Positions 36,721 to 46,667 of a stretch of 64,000 nucleotides of DNA are shown here, in pieces. The position numbers were made by a program, and so were the translations under genes. Origin of the DNA: Methyloprofundus sedimenti (GTDB lineage: Bacteria; Pseudomonadota; Gammaproteobacteria; Methylococcales; Methylomonadaceae); the NCBI RefSeq assembly GCF_002072955.1, contig NZ_LPUF01000003.1, forward strand, positions 310,001-374,000, written 5' to 3'. Each line of letters opens with the position of its first letter. Position 1 is the stretch's first letter. The notes under the pieces were generated by a model. That model made no database searches and was not told the origin of the DNA. It worked only from the letters and a program-made list of their open reading frames with translations.

Positions 36721-37164
36721 TTACTCTCCAGGCTTACGTAACATCTTTTTCACTTCACCCAGGTGCAATTCCTCAAGCGCTATCATGCGCCGTGCATATT
36801 CTTCGAGCATGATATGCTTATTATTAACCAGCATTAATAACTTGTTATACGCAATTATGGCAAGGGCCTCATGCTCCAGCGATTCTTTCATAATATCGCC
36901 AATATCATGCCGGTGTGTTTCTAATAATGCCCCAATACCTAAAGATGGATGAGCATTTAAGTAAGTAATCAATTCCCCAGCTTCAGTTGCATGACTCAGC
37001 GATTCTGTTGCCTGGCTTCGCATCCACGATACGATAGGGATACGATTGTAACCAAAAACCATTAGCGAATAGTGAGTATAGCGGACGACTCCCGCTAATT
37101 CGGTTTCCATAATTTCATTGAGTACGTCTATTACTGCAGTTTTATCAATTCCTTTGTTTGACAT
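36721..37164 (-). CDS. Bacterioferritin-like ferritin-fold protein
   Basis: 147 residues from the ATG at 37164 (frame open to 37182). Ferritin four-helix features: NEIMETELAGVVRYTHY, ESLSHATEAGEL, LEHEALAIIAYNKLL and ALEELHLGEV, which provide the Glu/His ligands of a di-iron centre. Family role: iron storage and detoxification in the cytosol. The heme-binding Met of true bacterioferritin is not certain by eye, so a Dps or generic ferritin role is possible. Confidence 0.8.
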   Translation of the reverse strand: MSNKGIDKTAVIDVLNEIMETELAGVVRYTHYSLMVFGYNRIPIVSWMRSQATESLSHATEAGELITYLNAHPSLGIGALLETHRHDIGDIMKESLEHEALAIIAYNKLLMLVNNKHIMLEEYARRMIALEELHLGEVKKMLRKPGE

Positions 37165-37329
37165 GATAGCCTCCCAGATCAAAATGATTGAAGTTTGACT
37201 ATAACTGTTTTTTCTTGATTTGAAAATAAAACTTTGTTAGGAAAGATATATTGGCCACATAAAAAATCTGCTGCTTCATTGCCTAAAGCCGATAAAAGAT
37301 AGCTAGTTTATACTATCTTTAATTATCCT

Positions 37330-37701
37330 TTATATTCGCCCGCTCTTTCGAAGCCGGCGATTTACCAGCCTATGATACAGTCTGGCAAGTACAGGGCGAA
37401 TCAAAGGCAATGCAATCAGCCATGACAAAGGTCGTAATACAGGTACTTTACTCATTAACAAACTATAGGCATCCAACTCAGAAAGAACCTTACCATGTTC
37501 ATCTTTAATATGAAGTTCCTTTAAAGCTTTTACTGGATCGATGCCTAAGTCACGCAGATGCTGATCTTGGCCCGTAATATCTATCCAGCAAACATTTTCA
37601 CCCATTTTACCCGCTAGCTTTTCGTAAGTTTTCCTATCCCTGATACATTTTGGACAGGCACCATCATAATAAACACAAATTTTACTGTTATTTTGGCTCA
37701 T
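37330..37701 (-). CDS. DCC-family thiol-disulfide oxidoreductase (DUF393)
   Basis: 123 residues. The N-terminal VYYDGACPKC carries the DxxCxxC motif of the family, and a hydrophobic segment with RPLSWLIALPLIRP near the C-terminus is typical. Thioredoxin-like fold; physiological substrate unknown. It lies between the ferritin-like gene and an IS30 element. Confidence 0.85.
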   Translation of the reverse strand: MSQNNSKICVYYDGACPKCIRDRKTYEKLAGKMGENVCWIDITGQDQHLRDLGIDPVKALKELHIKDEHGKVLSELDAYSLLMSKVPVLRPLSWLIALPLIRPVLARLYHRLVNRRLRKSGRI

Positions 37702-37789
37702 ATTATTGCTTCCCCACTAAATTAAACATTTAACTATATTTTCTACATGAATCATCCCACATTTATATTTACAAACTTGCTATAAGACC

Positions 37790-38880
37790 CGAATTCATAT
37801 AATAACTGCAACACCTCTTTAAAGGGTTAGATGGTATAGTTTCCGTCGACTAAAACCTGAAACTAAAAAGAGGTGCTCAATGAACACGTTTAACCATCTA
37901 ACCCAAGAGGAAAGATTTTACATTTATACGCAACTAAAACAAGGCGTTTCTAAGAATCAAATAGCCATCACATTGGGGCGTCATAAATCGACTATTGGAC
38001 GTGAAATTACGCGTAATACAGGTCAGTGTGGTTATCGTTACAAGCAAGCTGAGAGAATAGCTAAACAACGCCATATTGATAAGCCCAAAAACATCAAGAT
38101 GACGGCTGAGTTACAACAGATAATAACGCCTTTAATCAAAGAGAAATGGAGTCCTGACTGTATTTCAGGACGCTTAAAACAACAAGGTAAGGACTCCGTC
38201 AGTCATGAGACTATTTACCGTTATATTTTAGCTAACAAAGCAGCCGGTGGCGATTTGTATACTTATTTGAGGCATCAAGCCAAACCTTATCGTAAGCGAT
38301 ATGGAAAAAATGATTATCGCGGAACGATACCCAGCCGTGTTGATATTGATGAGCGACCAAAAGTGGTTGATGATAAAACGCGTTTAGGTGATTGGGAAGC
38401 AGATACTGTTATCGGTAAAGGACATAAAGGCGTATTGGTGACGCTGACTGAACGGGTCTCAAGGCTCAACTTCGCCATCTCAATTGAGCGTAAAGAATCT
38501 GAATTAACGAAAGAGGCGATTATCAATGCTCTTGAGCCTTTTAAACGTTGGGTTCACACGATTACCTTTGATAATGGACGTGAGTTTTGTGGGCATGAAG
38601 CCATTGCAAAAACACTCGACTGCGGCACTTATTTTGCCAAACCGTATCATTCGTGGCAACGAGGTTTAAATGAAAACCACAATGGCTTATTAAGGCAATA
38701 CTTCCCTAAAAAAGAACCTTTGGATAAGGTAACTCAAGATGAGGTTGATAGTGCAATTACAGCACTTAATCATCGTCCAAGAAAAGGGTTAAATTACAGA
38801 ACTCCATGGGAAGTATTTTGCCAAATAACGGGGGTTGATATAAATAAATCACAGGGTGTTGCATTAATTGCTTGAATTCG
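37790..38880 (+). mobile_element. IS30-family insertion sequence
   Basis: Imperfect terminal inverted repeats of about 27 bp: the left end starts CGAATTCA and the right end, read inverted, also starts CGAATTCA, and both continue to TGCAACACC. The element is about 1.09 kb and holds one intact transposase whose stop lies in the right repeat. I did not find a convincing target-site duplication. Confidence 0.75.
37880..38875 (+). CDS. IS30-family transposase
   Basis: 331 residues: N-terminal HTH (HLTQEERFYIYTQLKQG, IAITLGRHKSTIGREI) and a DDE catalytic core with the segments GDWEADTVIGKG (Asp), TFDNGREFCGH (Asp) and GLNENHNGLLRQYFPK (Glu). Complete and probably functional. The GAGGTG just before the ATG provides a ribosome-binding site. 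Confidence 0.95.
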   Translation: MNTFNHLTQEERFYIYTQLKQGVSKNQIAITLGRHKSTIGREITRNTGQCGYRYKQAERIAKQRHIDKPKNIKMTAELQQIITPLIKEKWSPDCISGRLKQQGKDSVSHETIYRYILANKAAGGDLYTYLRHQAKPYRKRYGKNDYRGTIPSRVDIDERPKVVDDKTRLGDWEADTVIGKGHKGVLVTLTERVSRLNFAISIERKESELTKEAIINALEPFKRWVHTITFDNGREFCGHEAIAKTLDCGTYFAKPYHSWQRGLNENHNGLLRQYFPKKEPLDKVTQDEVDSAITALNHRPRKGLNYRTPWEVFCQITGVDINKSQGVALIA

Positions 38881-39180
38881 CGAGAATTGCAAAAGTAAAG
38901 CACCTAACAAAGCAATGATGTCAAGCACTATAGGCTAAAAAAGTCTATTTAGCGGCTACCCGCACAACAGTATTATTGGCAATAGGCTTTAAAAAACATC
39001 CAAACAGTACTATTATAAGTTTAAGTCAACACAAACTTTGTAACGCAAGAGAGTTTAGGCTAGTCAATAAAGCTTTATTCATATAGGCGAACAAGGGGAG
39101 GTAAATAATTACTACATATCAATATTTGCACATGGACTAAGAACACTTAGGTTAAATCATCTGATAATGAGGAATTAATT
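38881..39180. other. 300-bp gap after the IS30 element
   Basis: No gene recognised. The last 20 bp before 39181 contain a GAGGAA ribosome-binding site for the following secreted protein. Confidence 0.4.
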
Positions 39181-39546
39181 ATGAACAGGTCTATTTTATT
39201 AAGAGCGCTGTTGATTTCTTCGGTAACTGCTTTATCTGCAGGTCAAATGCCTGTAGTAGTGGCGGCAGAAAATGTCGATGCTGCACAGCACGAGATGATG
39301 GCAAAACATCATGATAATGCAGCGATGCACCATGAAATGGCCATTGAATCTCATAAAACGGCAGCTAAAGAAAACAAAGAAGCTGCTAAACATCACCAAG
39401 CTGCAGCTAAGGCATTTACCAAAGGCGATAAGAAAGAAGGGGAAAAGCATGCTGAAATGGCTAGAAAATCCTGGACTTCTGCTCATAAAGCCGCTAATGA
39501 TGCAGCAAATCATTCTAAAATGGCAGGTGACTCTACTGGAATGTAG
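39181..39546 (+). CDS. Secreted His/Ala/Lys-rich helical protein
   Basis: 121 residues with a signal peptide (about 1-28). The mature part is almost entirely helical with spaced histidines: HEMMAKHHDNAAMHHEMA, SHKTAAK, KHHQAAAK and EKHAEMARK. The pattern suggests an amphipathic helix bundle that may bind metal through His and Met. No enzyme motif. Role unknown. A GAGGAA site precedes the ATG. Confidence 0.7.
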   Translation: MNRSILLRALLISSVTALSAGQMPVVVAAENVDAAQHEMMAKHHDNAAMHHEMAIESHKTAAKENKEAAKHHQAAAKAFTKGDKKEGEKHAEMARKSWTSAHKAANDAANHSKMAGDSTGM

Positions 39547-39947
39547 GATCAATATATTAATTTTAATCAGTGTGTTACAAGGATGCAACACACTTAGTTA
39601 ATGCCCGGATGCACTCAACTCTAATGATTCCTTAATGAAAAAAAATTTTGAGGTTTATAGCACAAATTTATAACAAATAACTGTTCCCAAGCCTCTAAAA
39701 ACATAGGTTTAGCTTTCCTGACTAATACAATCTATTTCGCTGCAAAGCAACATCATCGTATACTCACTTTAACCATTAATACTTATACCGTTAATTTCTT
39801 TTATCGAACTTAGAAAAAATATTATGGAAATATGTTCTTGTCATCTGACGGTAAAGCGAGTAGAAGTTATCTAGTTAAAAATAGTAATTTGTAATGCACT
39901 AAATTACCGTCATTCTCACTTAAATACATAGTTAATAAGGAGAAATA
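39547..39947. other. 400-bp gap with one weak hairpin
   Basis: AGTGTGTT / AACACACT arms (39569-39594, 10-nt loop) form a weak hairpin after the His-rich gene. No gene is seen in the rest. Confidence 0.4.
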
Positions 39948-40178
39948 ATGGAAACACCTACTCATTCTCTAGCCTCACTTTTTGATCAGCTGGGGCTAGA
40001 CAGCTCAGCCCAGGCAATTGAGGATTTCATCAATAGCAATAGATACTTGCCAGAAAATATCGACTTGTACCAGGCAGATTTCTGGAACAACTCACAAGCT
40101 ATTTTTTTAAAACAGGCAAAAGAAGAAGATGCTGATTGGGCTGAAATAGTTGATCAACTGAATGCGATGCTACACTGA
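39948..40178 (+). CDS. DUF2789-family protein
   Basis: 76 residues starting METPTHSLASLFDQLGL, the signature of the small uncharacterised DUF2789 family, with DFWNNSQAIFLKQAKEEDADW. A GGAG ribosome-binding site precedes it. Cytosolic; function unknown. It lies 69 bp upstream of the giant flavoprotein gene in the same direction. Confidence 0.8.
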   Translation: METPTHSLASLFDQLGLDSSAQAIEDFINSNRYLPENIDLYQADFWNNSQAIFLKQAKEEDADWAEIVDQLNAMLH

Positions 40179-40247
40179 ACTGATACTTGAAGTACGATAG
40201 ATATTCAAGAGACCTTCTTCAAGTAACAAGCGAGTAATGCTAATTTC

Positions 40248-43200
40248 ATGAATAATCAAGCTGAAAGTTTCAAACCTTTAATACTTGGCATATCTGGATA
40301 TCATTATGCCGACCTGCATAAACCTGAAAAATTATCTGAACTCCTTAAGGAATTTGAACATTCATTAAAAACAGTTGATTCAGTGCTGTACACAGAATTC
40401 ATTAACTACCGGAACAGTCAGGGTAAAGACATGAGCGCGGTACAGATTTCTGAACTACTGATCAGAATGGCACCGCTGGTCGGTTCATTTATTGCTAAAT
40501 TGTTTAACATTGAAAAAAGCAGAATAAAACAGATCAACAGAATTCAGCATGAATTTGACCACATATTTGTATATCGCAATGAAATTATCAGTAAACTAAA
40601 TAAGCATTTTAAACTGGAAAGCATCACCAGCTGGGATATCCAGAAATTACAATTGCAGCTTGAAGCACTATTAACAGGTACTGGACGATCCGACTTATTG
40701 CTTCAAGATCCGGAAATGGCCATCAGTGAACTGGGCAGCGAATTATGGCAGGTATCAAATGATCGCCCCGAAAATCAGCGTAACGCCGATGGACTCCAAT
40801 CAAAAGCACTATTGATTAAAAATCAATTAAGTAAAAATCAACAGATTAGGTCTTTATTGACAGAACAGTTGGCAATACCAAATTCTGTCGACTTTATAGA
40901 ATCTTTATTAAACATAGTCCGGCGCTGGAGTTTTGCTGCACAGCATATCCCGAAGCTACAGGTTCAGGTAGTCGATTGGGTCAGTTTTAAGACACCCACT
41001 AAAAAAGATTTTAACAATCTGGTTGAACATGTAATCCATGTAGAGAATCAATATCCGGTTTGGGCTGCACACAAAAACCACCTACGTCGCCGCGATGGTT
41101 TTACCTTAACCGATAAACGATTTAATCAACGCCAGGTGCTGTATGAAGTTGATCACTGCATCTACTGTCACGACCGTGACACGGATTCTTGCTCTAAGGG
41201 AATGACAAACAAAAAGGACAGTAGCTTCAAGGTTAATCCACTGGGAGTCACAATTACTGGTTGCCCGCTGGAAGAGAAAATTTCAGAAATGCATATTCTC
41301 AAACGCCAAGGTGACAATATTGGCGCTCTGGCTATCATCATGCTCGATAACCCAATGTGCCCTGGCACTGGTCACCGAATTTGCAATGACTGTATGAAAG
41401 GCTGCATTTATCAGAAAACCGAACCGGTTGACATACCACAAATCGAAACCAATGTATTAACCGATGTGCTGTTTATGCCCTGGGGATTCGAAATATATAG
41501 CCTGTTGTCACGCTGGAATCCGTTAAATATTAAACAGCCCCATGCCCTGCCCTATAATGGGAAAAATATACTGGTGGCTGGTATGGGGCCCTCCGGTTAT
41601 ACACTGTCACATTATCTGTTAAATGAAGGTTTCGCAGTGGTGGGTATCGATGGCTTAAAAGTTGAACCACTACCTATAGCCCTGACCGGCGACAACGAAA
41701 CTGCACCTTTACCAATCCGGGATTTCAATACGCTTTACGATGATCTGGATAAGCGGGTTATGTTAGGTTTTGGCGGTGTTGCTGAATATGGAATTACCGT
41801 ACGCTGGGATAAAAACTTCCTTAAAGTCATATACCTTAATCTACTGCGCAATCAGGCATTCCGTTGTTACGGTGGTGTCCGGTTTGGTGGTACGCTGACG
41901 ATTAACGAAGCCTGGGATCTTGGCTTTGATCATATAGCTATCGCCAGCGGTGCCGGAAAGCCAACTGTTATTGACATTAGAAACAATCTAATTCGCGGCA
42001 TCCGTAAAGCTTCCGATTTTCTAATGGCGCTGCAATTATCGGGGGCAGCCAAGGAATCCTCGCTGGCCAATCTTCAGGTCCGTTTACCTGCGGGTGTCAT
42101 TGGTGGCGGCTTAACAGCCATTGATACCGCAACAGAGCTTTTAGCATACTACCCCGTCCAGGTCAGCAAAATTTTGCATCGTTATAACAAACTACTGGAT
42201 GTTTATGGTGAAGAGACAGTGCGCCAGGCTTATGATGAAGAAGAATTACAAATTCTGGATGAGTTTCTGGCACATGGACGGATTATACAAAAAGAGCGTG
42301 ACCGAGCTAAGCTTGCTAATGAAGCCCCATATTTCTTGCCGTTATTACAGGAGTGGGGAGGTGTCACACTATTCTACCGGAAAGGCATTACAGACTCCCC
42401 TGCCTATCGGCAAAATCATGAGGAAATATACCAGGCTTTAGCAGAAGGCATTCAGTTAGCGGAAGGCATGAGCCCAGCCGAAGCCATCGCTGACCAATAT
42501 GGCCATTTACAAACCATGACCTTTGAACGGTTAGAAAATCGTGATGGTAAATGGCAAAAGCTGACCGACTTACAAATCAACTTACGCAGCTTGTTTATTG
42601 CTGCAGGGACTTCACCCAATACTATCTATGAATCAGAACATCCTGACAGTTTTGAAATGGATGGTAAATTCTATCAACGCTATGAACCTGAAGGTAAAAC
42701 TGATCAGCCTGACTTAGTTGCTCAGCATGATAATTTGATTCCAAAAGTAGGTAAACCAGCACCGTTGACTTCTTATCATCGTAATGGAAAATTTATCTCT
42801 TTTTATGGCGACAATCATCCTGTCTATGCAGGTAATGTTGTTAAAGCTATGGCCAGTGCCAAGGATGGCTACCCTTACATAGTCAACTTGTTTAAAAAAC
42901 ACCTCTCAACTCTGGATCCCGCTATGCAAGTCCGGCGTAATAAGAAGCTGCATATAATACAACAGCACCTAGACAATGCCTTTAATGCACAGATTGTAGC
43001 AGTAAACCGATTGACACCGACCATTATTGAAGTAGTAGTCCGGGCACCTCTGGCTGCCAGAAAATTTTGTCCTGGACAGTTTTATCGTGTACAAAATTAT
43101 GAAACCTTTGCCCCGGCTAAAGAGGGAACGATTCTGGCTGCTGAAGGTATAGCATTAACCGGTGCCTCAGTAGACAGGGATAAAGGCCTGATTTCTCTGA

Positions 43201-43952
43201 TTACACTCGAAATGGGGAGTTCAACTCGACTCTGCGCTACCTGGAAAACTGGTGACCCTATTGTAGTTATGGGGGTTACCGGAGCCGCGACAGATATACC
43301 TTCTGGGCAAACGGTCTTACTGCTGGGTGGTGGTCTCGGAAACGCTGTACTGTTTTCCATCGGTAAAGCTATGCGTGCAGCCGGCAACCAGGTGATCTAT
43401 TTTGCTGCTTACCGAAATAGTAGTGATGTGTTTAAAGTGAAAGATATAGAGGCGGCCTCTGACATTGTTATCTGGGCTGTCGATAAGCAGCCTGAAAATG
43501 ACGCCATTCCACTTACCCGGCCTCAGGATAAAAGTTTTATTGGCAACATAATCGAGGCCATGCTCGCTTATGCCCGTGGAGAATTAGGTGCAACATCGAT
43601 TCATATTGATGATGCTGATCACCTAATCGTCATCGGATCGGACCGAATGATGGCCGCCGTTAAAGAGGCTCGACATGGAGTACTCGCGCCTTATTTGAAA
43701 AAACATCATAAAGCTATTGGTTCCATCAATTCACCCATGCAATGCATGATGAAAGGTGTATGCGCCCAATGCTTGTGCAAACATATTGATCCAGAAACCG
43801 GAGAAGAATACTTTGTCTATTCCTGTTACAACCAGGACCAGGAACTTGATCGAGTAGATTTCAACAATCTTCATGACCGTCTGCGGCAAAATTCAGTACA
43901 GGAAAAGCTATCCTCCCTGTGGTTACAACACTTGATAGATGATATCGAATAA
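40248..43952 (+). CDS. Giant flavoprotein: GltD-like domain fused to ferredoxin-reductase/[2Fe-2S] module
   Basis: 1234 residues, apparently four parts. About 1-290: helical region I do not recognise. About 300-400: Cys-rich domain (CIYCHDRDTDSC, then CPGTGHRICNDCMKGC) like the Fe-S domain of GltD and dihydropyrimidine dehydrogenase. About 440-860: two-dinucleotide-binding flavoprotein with VAGMGPSGYT (near 444) and AGVIGGGLTAIDTA. About 908-1150: FNR/PyrK-like domain with LLLGGGLGNAV (near 1023). The C-terminal Cys set CMMKGVCAQCLC...SC (about 1163-1195) resembles the PyrK [2Fe-2S] site. It looks like a fused NfnAB-type oxidoreductase moving electrons between NAD(P)H, flavin and Fe-S centres. 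Cytosolic; substrate unknown. Confidence 0.8.
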   Translation: MNNQAESFKPLILGISGYHYADLHKPEKLSELLKEFEHSLKTVDSVLYTEFINYRNSQGKDMSAVQISELLIRMAPLVGSFIAKLFNIEKSRIKQINRIQHEFDHIFVYRNEIISKLNKHFKLESITSWDIQKLQLQLEALLTGTGRSDLLLQDPEMAISELGSELWQVSNDRPENQRNADGLQSKALLIKNQLSKNQQIRSLLTEQLAIPNSVDFIESLLNIVRRWSFAAQHIPKLQVQVVDWVSFKTPTKKDFNNLVEHVIHVENQYPVWAAHKNHLRRRDGFTLTDKRFNQRQVLYEVDHCIYCHDRDTDSCSKGMTNKKDSSFKVNPLGVTITGCPLEEKISEMHILKRQGDNIGALAIIMLDNPMCPGTGHRICNDCMKGCIYQKTEPVDIPQIETNVLTDVLFMPWGFEIYSLLSRWNPLNIKQPHALPYNGKNILVAGMGPSGYTLSHYLLNEGFAVVGIDGLKVEPLPIALTGDNETAPLPIRDFNTLYDDLDKRVMLGFGGVAEYGITVRWDKNFLKVIYLNLLRNQAFRCYGGVRFGGTLTINEAWDLGFDHIAIASGAGKPTVIDIRNNLIRGIRKASDFLMALQLSGAAKESSLANLQVRLPAGVIGGGLTAIDTATELLAYYPVQVSKILHRYNKLLDVYGEETVRQAYDEEELQILDEFLAHGRIIQKERDRAKLANEAPYFLPLLQEWGGVTLFYRKGITDSPAYRQNHEEIYQALAEGIQLAEGMSPAEAIADQYGHLQTMTFERLENRDGKWQKLTDLQINLRSLFIAAGTSPNTIYESEHPDSFEMDGKFYQRYEPEGKTDQPDLVAQHDNLIPKVGKPAPLTSYHRNGKFISFYGDNHPVYAGNVVKAMASAKDGYPYIVNLFKKHLSTLDPAMQVRRNKKLHIIQQHLDNAFNAQIVAVNRLTPTIIEVVVRAPLAARKFCPGQFYRVQNYETFAPAKEGTILAAEGIALTGASVDRDKGLISLITLEMGSSTRLCATWKTGDPIVVMGVTGAATDIPSGQTVLLLGGGLGNAVLFSIGKAMRAAGNQVIYFAAYRNSSDVFKVKDIEAASDIVIWAVDKQPENDAIPLTRPQDKSFIGNIIEAMLAYARGELGATSIHIDDADHLIVIGSDRMMAAVKEARHGVLAPYLKKHHKAIGSINSPMQCMMKGVCAQCLCKHIDPETGEEYFVYSCYNQDQELDRVDFNNLHDRLRQNSVQEKLSSLWLQHLIDDIE

Positions 43953-44378
43953 GTGTCCACCAGAGACATACTTTTCAAATACTCCACACCATATTATTCA
44001 ATGAAAAAATCTTGTTCAGTCAGATATAATTGAATATACACAAGCTTATCACTTGCACCGTGCTGTATGATATTGTGGATTAAAACAGGATTTGTTACTA
44101 GCATCATTCACTGATCAATATGCGATATTGATCAAGAATATTCGTCAGCATAACTATACTTCGTGCGGTCACGGATGCGGAATTTATAGCGAGTTGATTT
44201 TAGTTTAGTGGAGAGCAAGGCTTACCTTGTGGCAATAATAGCTTTATTACTATACTTGAAGCCGAAACAAATAGATCGTTACAACATAAACCACAAGGTT
44301 GTGCCTCTGTTTAACATTTTAAACTCACTCTATTTTGAAATAAATCACCCCTGCTGACATCTCTTCCAAAATTACACT
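43953..44378. other. 425-bp gap between convergent genes
   Basis: No gene recognised; contains the perfect palindrome at 44112-44134. Confidence 0.4.
44112..44134. repeat. Perfect 10-bp palindrome with 3-nt spacer
   Basis: TGATCAATAT-GCG-ATATTGATCA. It looks like a protein-binding site, but it lies between convergent genes rather than in front of one. Confidence 0.45.
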
Positions 44379-44831
44379 TCAATTAATACAGTTAACCTTC
44401 AAAGATCTAATTTTATGGTAGAACTCAAATTCTCCAAAGCCATGTACCTTAGAATTTGCGTGAAAAATCAGTTCAGAATCTTCAAGAATATCCTGCTCTG
44501 TAATGCCTAATGATTTCATTAAAGTTGGATTATTAGCCATTTCTGATAGTGTCAATTTAAAGTTTTTATTTTCGAATACCGTCAATGTTGCTTTAGGGCC
44601 GACCACAATACTTTCAATTTTTTTATCCCAGTTTTCCCCTTGAACTTTAAGTAAGTTTGCTAAATTAACAGGGCCTTTAAGTCGAATGTGCTTTCCTTCA
44701 AATTGCGTAGCATCATATAAATCGACCCAACAGTCATCGTTTCTGGCATAAACGTTTGAGTTCACGCCAAAAAAAACAACAATAAAAAATATTGTTTTAA
44801 CGCCATACAATGCTATTTGATTTTTTCTCAT
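44379..44831 (-). CDS. Secreted beta/gamma-crystallin-like protein
   Basis: 150 residues from the ATG at 44831, which has a strong GGGGAAGAGAG ribosome-binding site and starts the signal peptide (frame open to 44918). The mature part begins DDCWVDLYDATQFEGKHIRL, the Greek-key pattern of beta/gamma-crystallins, and a second copy (LTVFENKNFKLTLSEM) follows. Family members often bind Ca2+. Periplasmic or external. Function unknown. Confidence 0.7.
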   Translation of the reverse strand: MRKNQIALYGVKTIFFIVVFFGVNSNVYARNDDCWVDLYDATQFEGKHIRLKGPVNLANLLKVQGENWDKKIESIVVGPKATLTVFENKNFKLTLSEMANNPTLMKSLGITEQDILEDSELIFHANSKVHGFGEFEFYHKIRSLKVNCIN

Positions 44832-45529
44832 CTCTCTTCCCCTTAGTATAGTCTGACAAGCAAAAAAAATGGTTTTATCTTTATAGATTAAATTGTTATA
44901 TAAACAAGGATCAAACACTTGCGCAATTTCAATTAACCTCGTGTCTTCTTTATCTCACTAAAATCAGGTTTTAGCAAAGCTTTCTTTATATCTCATTGAA
45001 AAAAGTTTAACTGTATGTAGCATAAATGTTGTTAAACAAAGGGATGCTAGCCTTTAACCTAAAAACCTCTGTTGACCGCTATAAAACACTATAAGTGACT
45101 GAGTATAAAACATAATGATCGTAAATGCTTGTCACCTGTTGGATGACTTTACTCCGCTTCACGGTTTTGTGGATAAATCTGAGGACCAAATACTGCGTTA
45201 CAGCTCTTTCCGAGGGCTACTGCCATTGCCTGCGAGCAGTATCTTGTCTTTTACACTCAGATTTCCCACAAAATCCGTGCTCAACTGCGGTTTCTAGCTG
45301 TAATTAACTGACATTATTTTATGATTTCATGCTTAGACTAACAGAATCCTTTTTTAAAATCCTGCAGAAGTATATAACAAATTGCAGTTCCTGCTCGTGT
45401 ACATGGCATTAGGGAATCCAAAAAAAGCCCATTATTTTTTTGGTATCTCTCGAAACCATAGGGTTTAATAACACAGCTAACGTGATTGGAAAATACCCTA
45501 AAGCCAAGAATTGCTTGCCGAATAATAAT
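44832..45529. other. 700-bp intergenic region
   Basis: No real gene; the short frames near 45115-45307 lie over a palindromic element (45154-45290). Confidence 0.4.
45154..45290. repeat. MITE-like palindromic element
   Basis: Nested pairing: CCGC/GCGG at the ends, CACGGTTTTGTGG with CCACAAAATCCGTG (one indel), AAATCTGAG with CTCAGATTT, and ATACTGC with GCAGTAT near the centre. About 137 bp in all. Confidence 0.55.
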
Positions 45530-46364
45530 TTACCCGACCTGAATATTTGCATTGGCATAACGGACATTTTTAGGATAAGGCGTGGCTAATATATATGCTA
45601 AAGTTAAAGGTCCAAGTCGACCAACTATCATAAGAAAAATAACAACTAACTCACCTGATGAACTTAATTCAGCTGTTAAGCCACGAGATAAACCAACTGT
45701 ACTGAGCGCTGAAACCACTTCAAAAATAATATCAATAAATTCTGCTTTTTCAGTAACAGTCAGTATAAAGACACCTAAAAATATCAAAATCATAGAAATA
45801 AATGTCAGGGCTAACGCTTTCATAATTTGCTTAGCGGCAATGGTTCTATACATTAAGATAACTTCATCCCTGCGCCTTAAAAAAGAATACGTCGCTAAAA
45901 TTAACACGATGAAGGTGCCTACTTTAATCCCCCCGCAGTACTTAATGATCCCCCGCCAATAAACATTAACATAATCATTAGTAGCGTTGTTGAATCGGTC
46001 AATTGCTCTATTTGTAAGGTATTGAACCCTGCTGTTCTCGGGCTAACCGCTTGAAGTCAGGCAGAAAGGGCTTGTTGCTGTGTAGACAAAGAACCGAGTG
46101 TATTGGGGTTATCTACTTCCAAGACCCAGATAAGAAAAAAACTAAGGACATTTAGAAGTAAAGTCGTCAAAAGAACCATTTTGGTATTAGCGCTTAACTT
46201 AGACCATCTTTTTTGTTGACGCATATCCAGTGGCACGACAAAACCTATGCCGCCTATAATCAATAATGCTGTAATAATAAGAATTACAAGTACTGTAGTG
46301 GTCTAATAATCCTGTACTAAACGATAGGAGTTTATAATAACCCCTTAATCAAAGATGCAGACCA

Positions 46365-46667
46365 ATGAGTAAACGAAAAAGTTATACAACAGAATTTAAA
46401 CATGAAGCGGCCAGTCTGGTATTAGATCAGGCATATTCCATAAATGATGCTTGCGAAGCTATGGGCGTTGGTACTACAGCAATGCGCCGTTGGGTCACTC
46501 AATTAAAAGAAGAGCGTCATGGTGTTACGCCAAAAGGAAGCCGAGCGATTACTTCTGATCAGCAAAAGATTCAAGATTTGGAAAGTCAGATAAAGAAACT
46601 AAAGAGGGAGAAAGAGATTTTAAAAAAGGCTTCAGCTCTCTTAATATCGGACGTGTATCAATTTTAA
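46365..46667 (+). CDS. IS3-family transposase OrfA
   Basis: 100 residues: HTH (SKRKSYTTEFKHEAASLVL, AMGVGTTAMRRWV) and a C-terminal leucine-zipper-like coil (IQDLESQIKKLKREKEIL). The stop overlaps the OrfB start (TAATG). An A6G run near 46623 is a likely -1 slippage site that would make the OrfAB fusion. Confidence 0.92.
   Translation: MSKRKSYTTEFKHEAASLVLDQAYSINDACEAMGVGTTAMRRWVTQLKEERHGVTPKGSRAITSDQQKIQDLESQIKKLKREKEILKKASALLISDVYQF

Noticed and set aside
37802-38883. Target-site duplication for the IS30 element
   Set aside because: Flanking bases next to the chosen repeats do not match convincingly.
45115-45307. Two overlapping 60-codon ORFs
   Set aside because: They lie across a palindromic element and have no family resemblance or ribosome-binding site.
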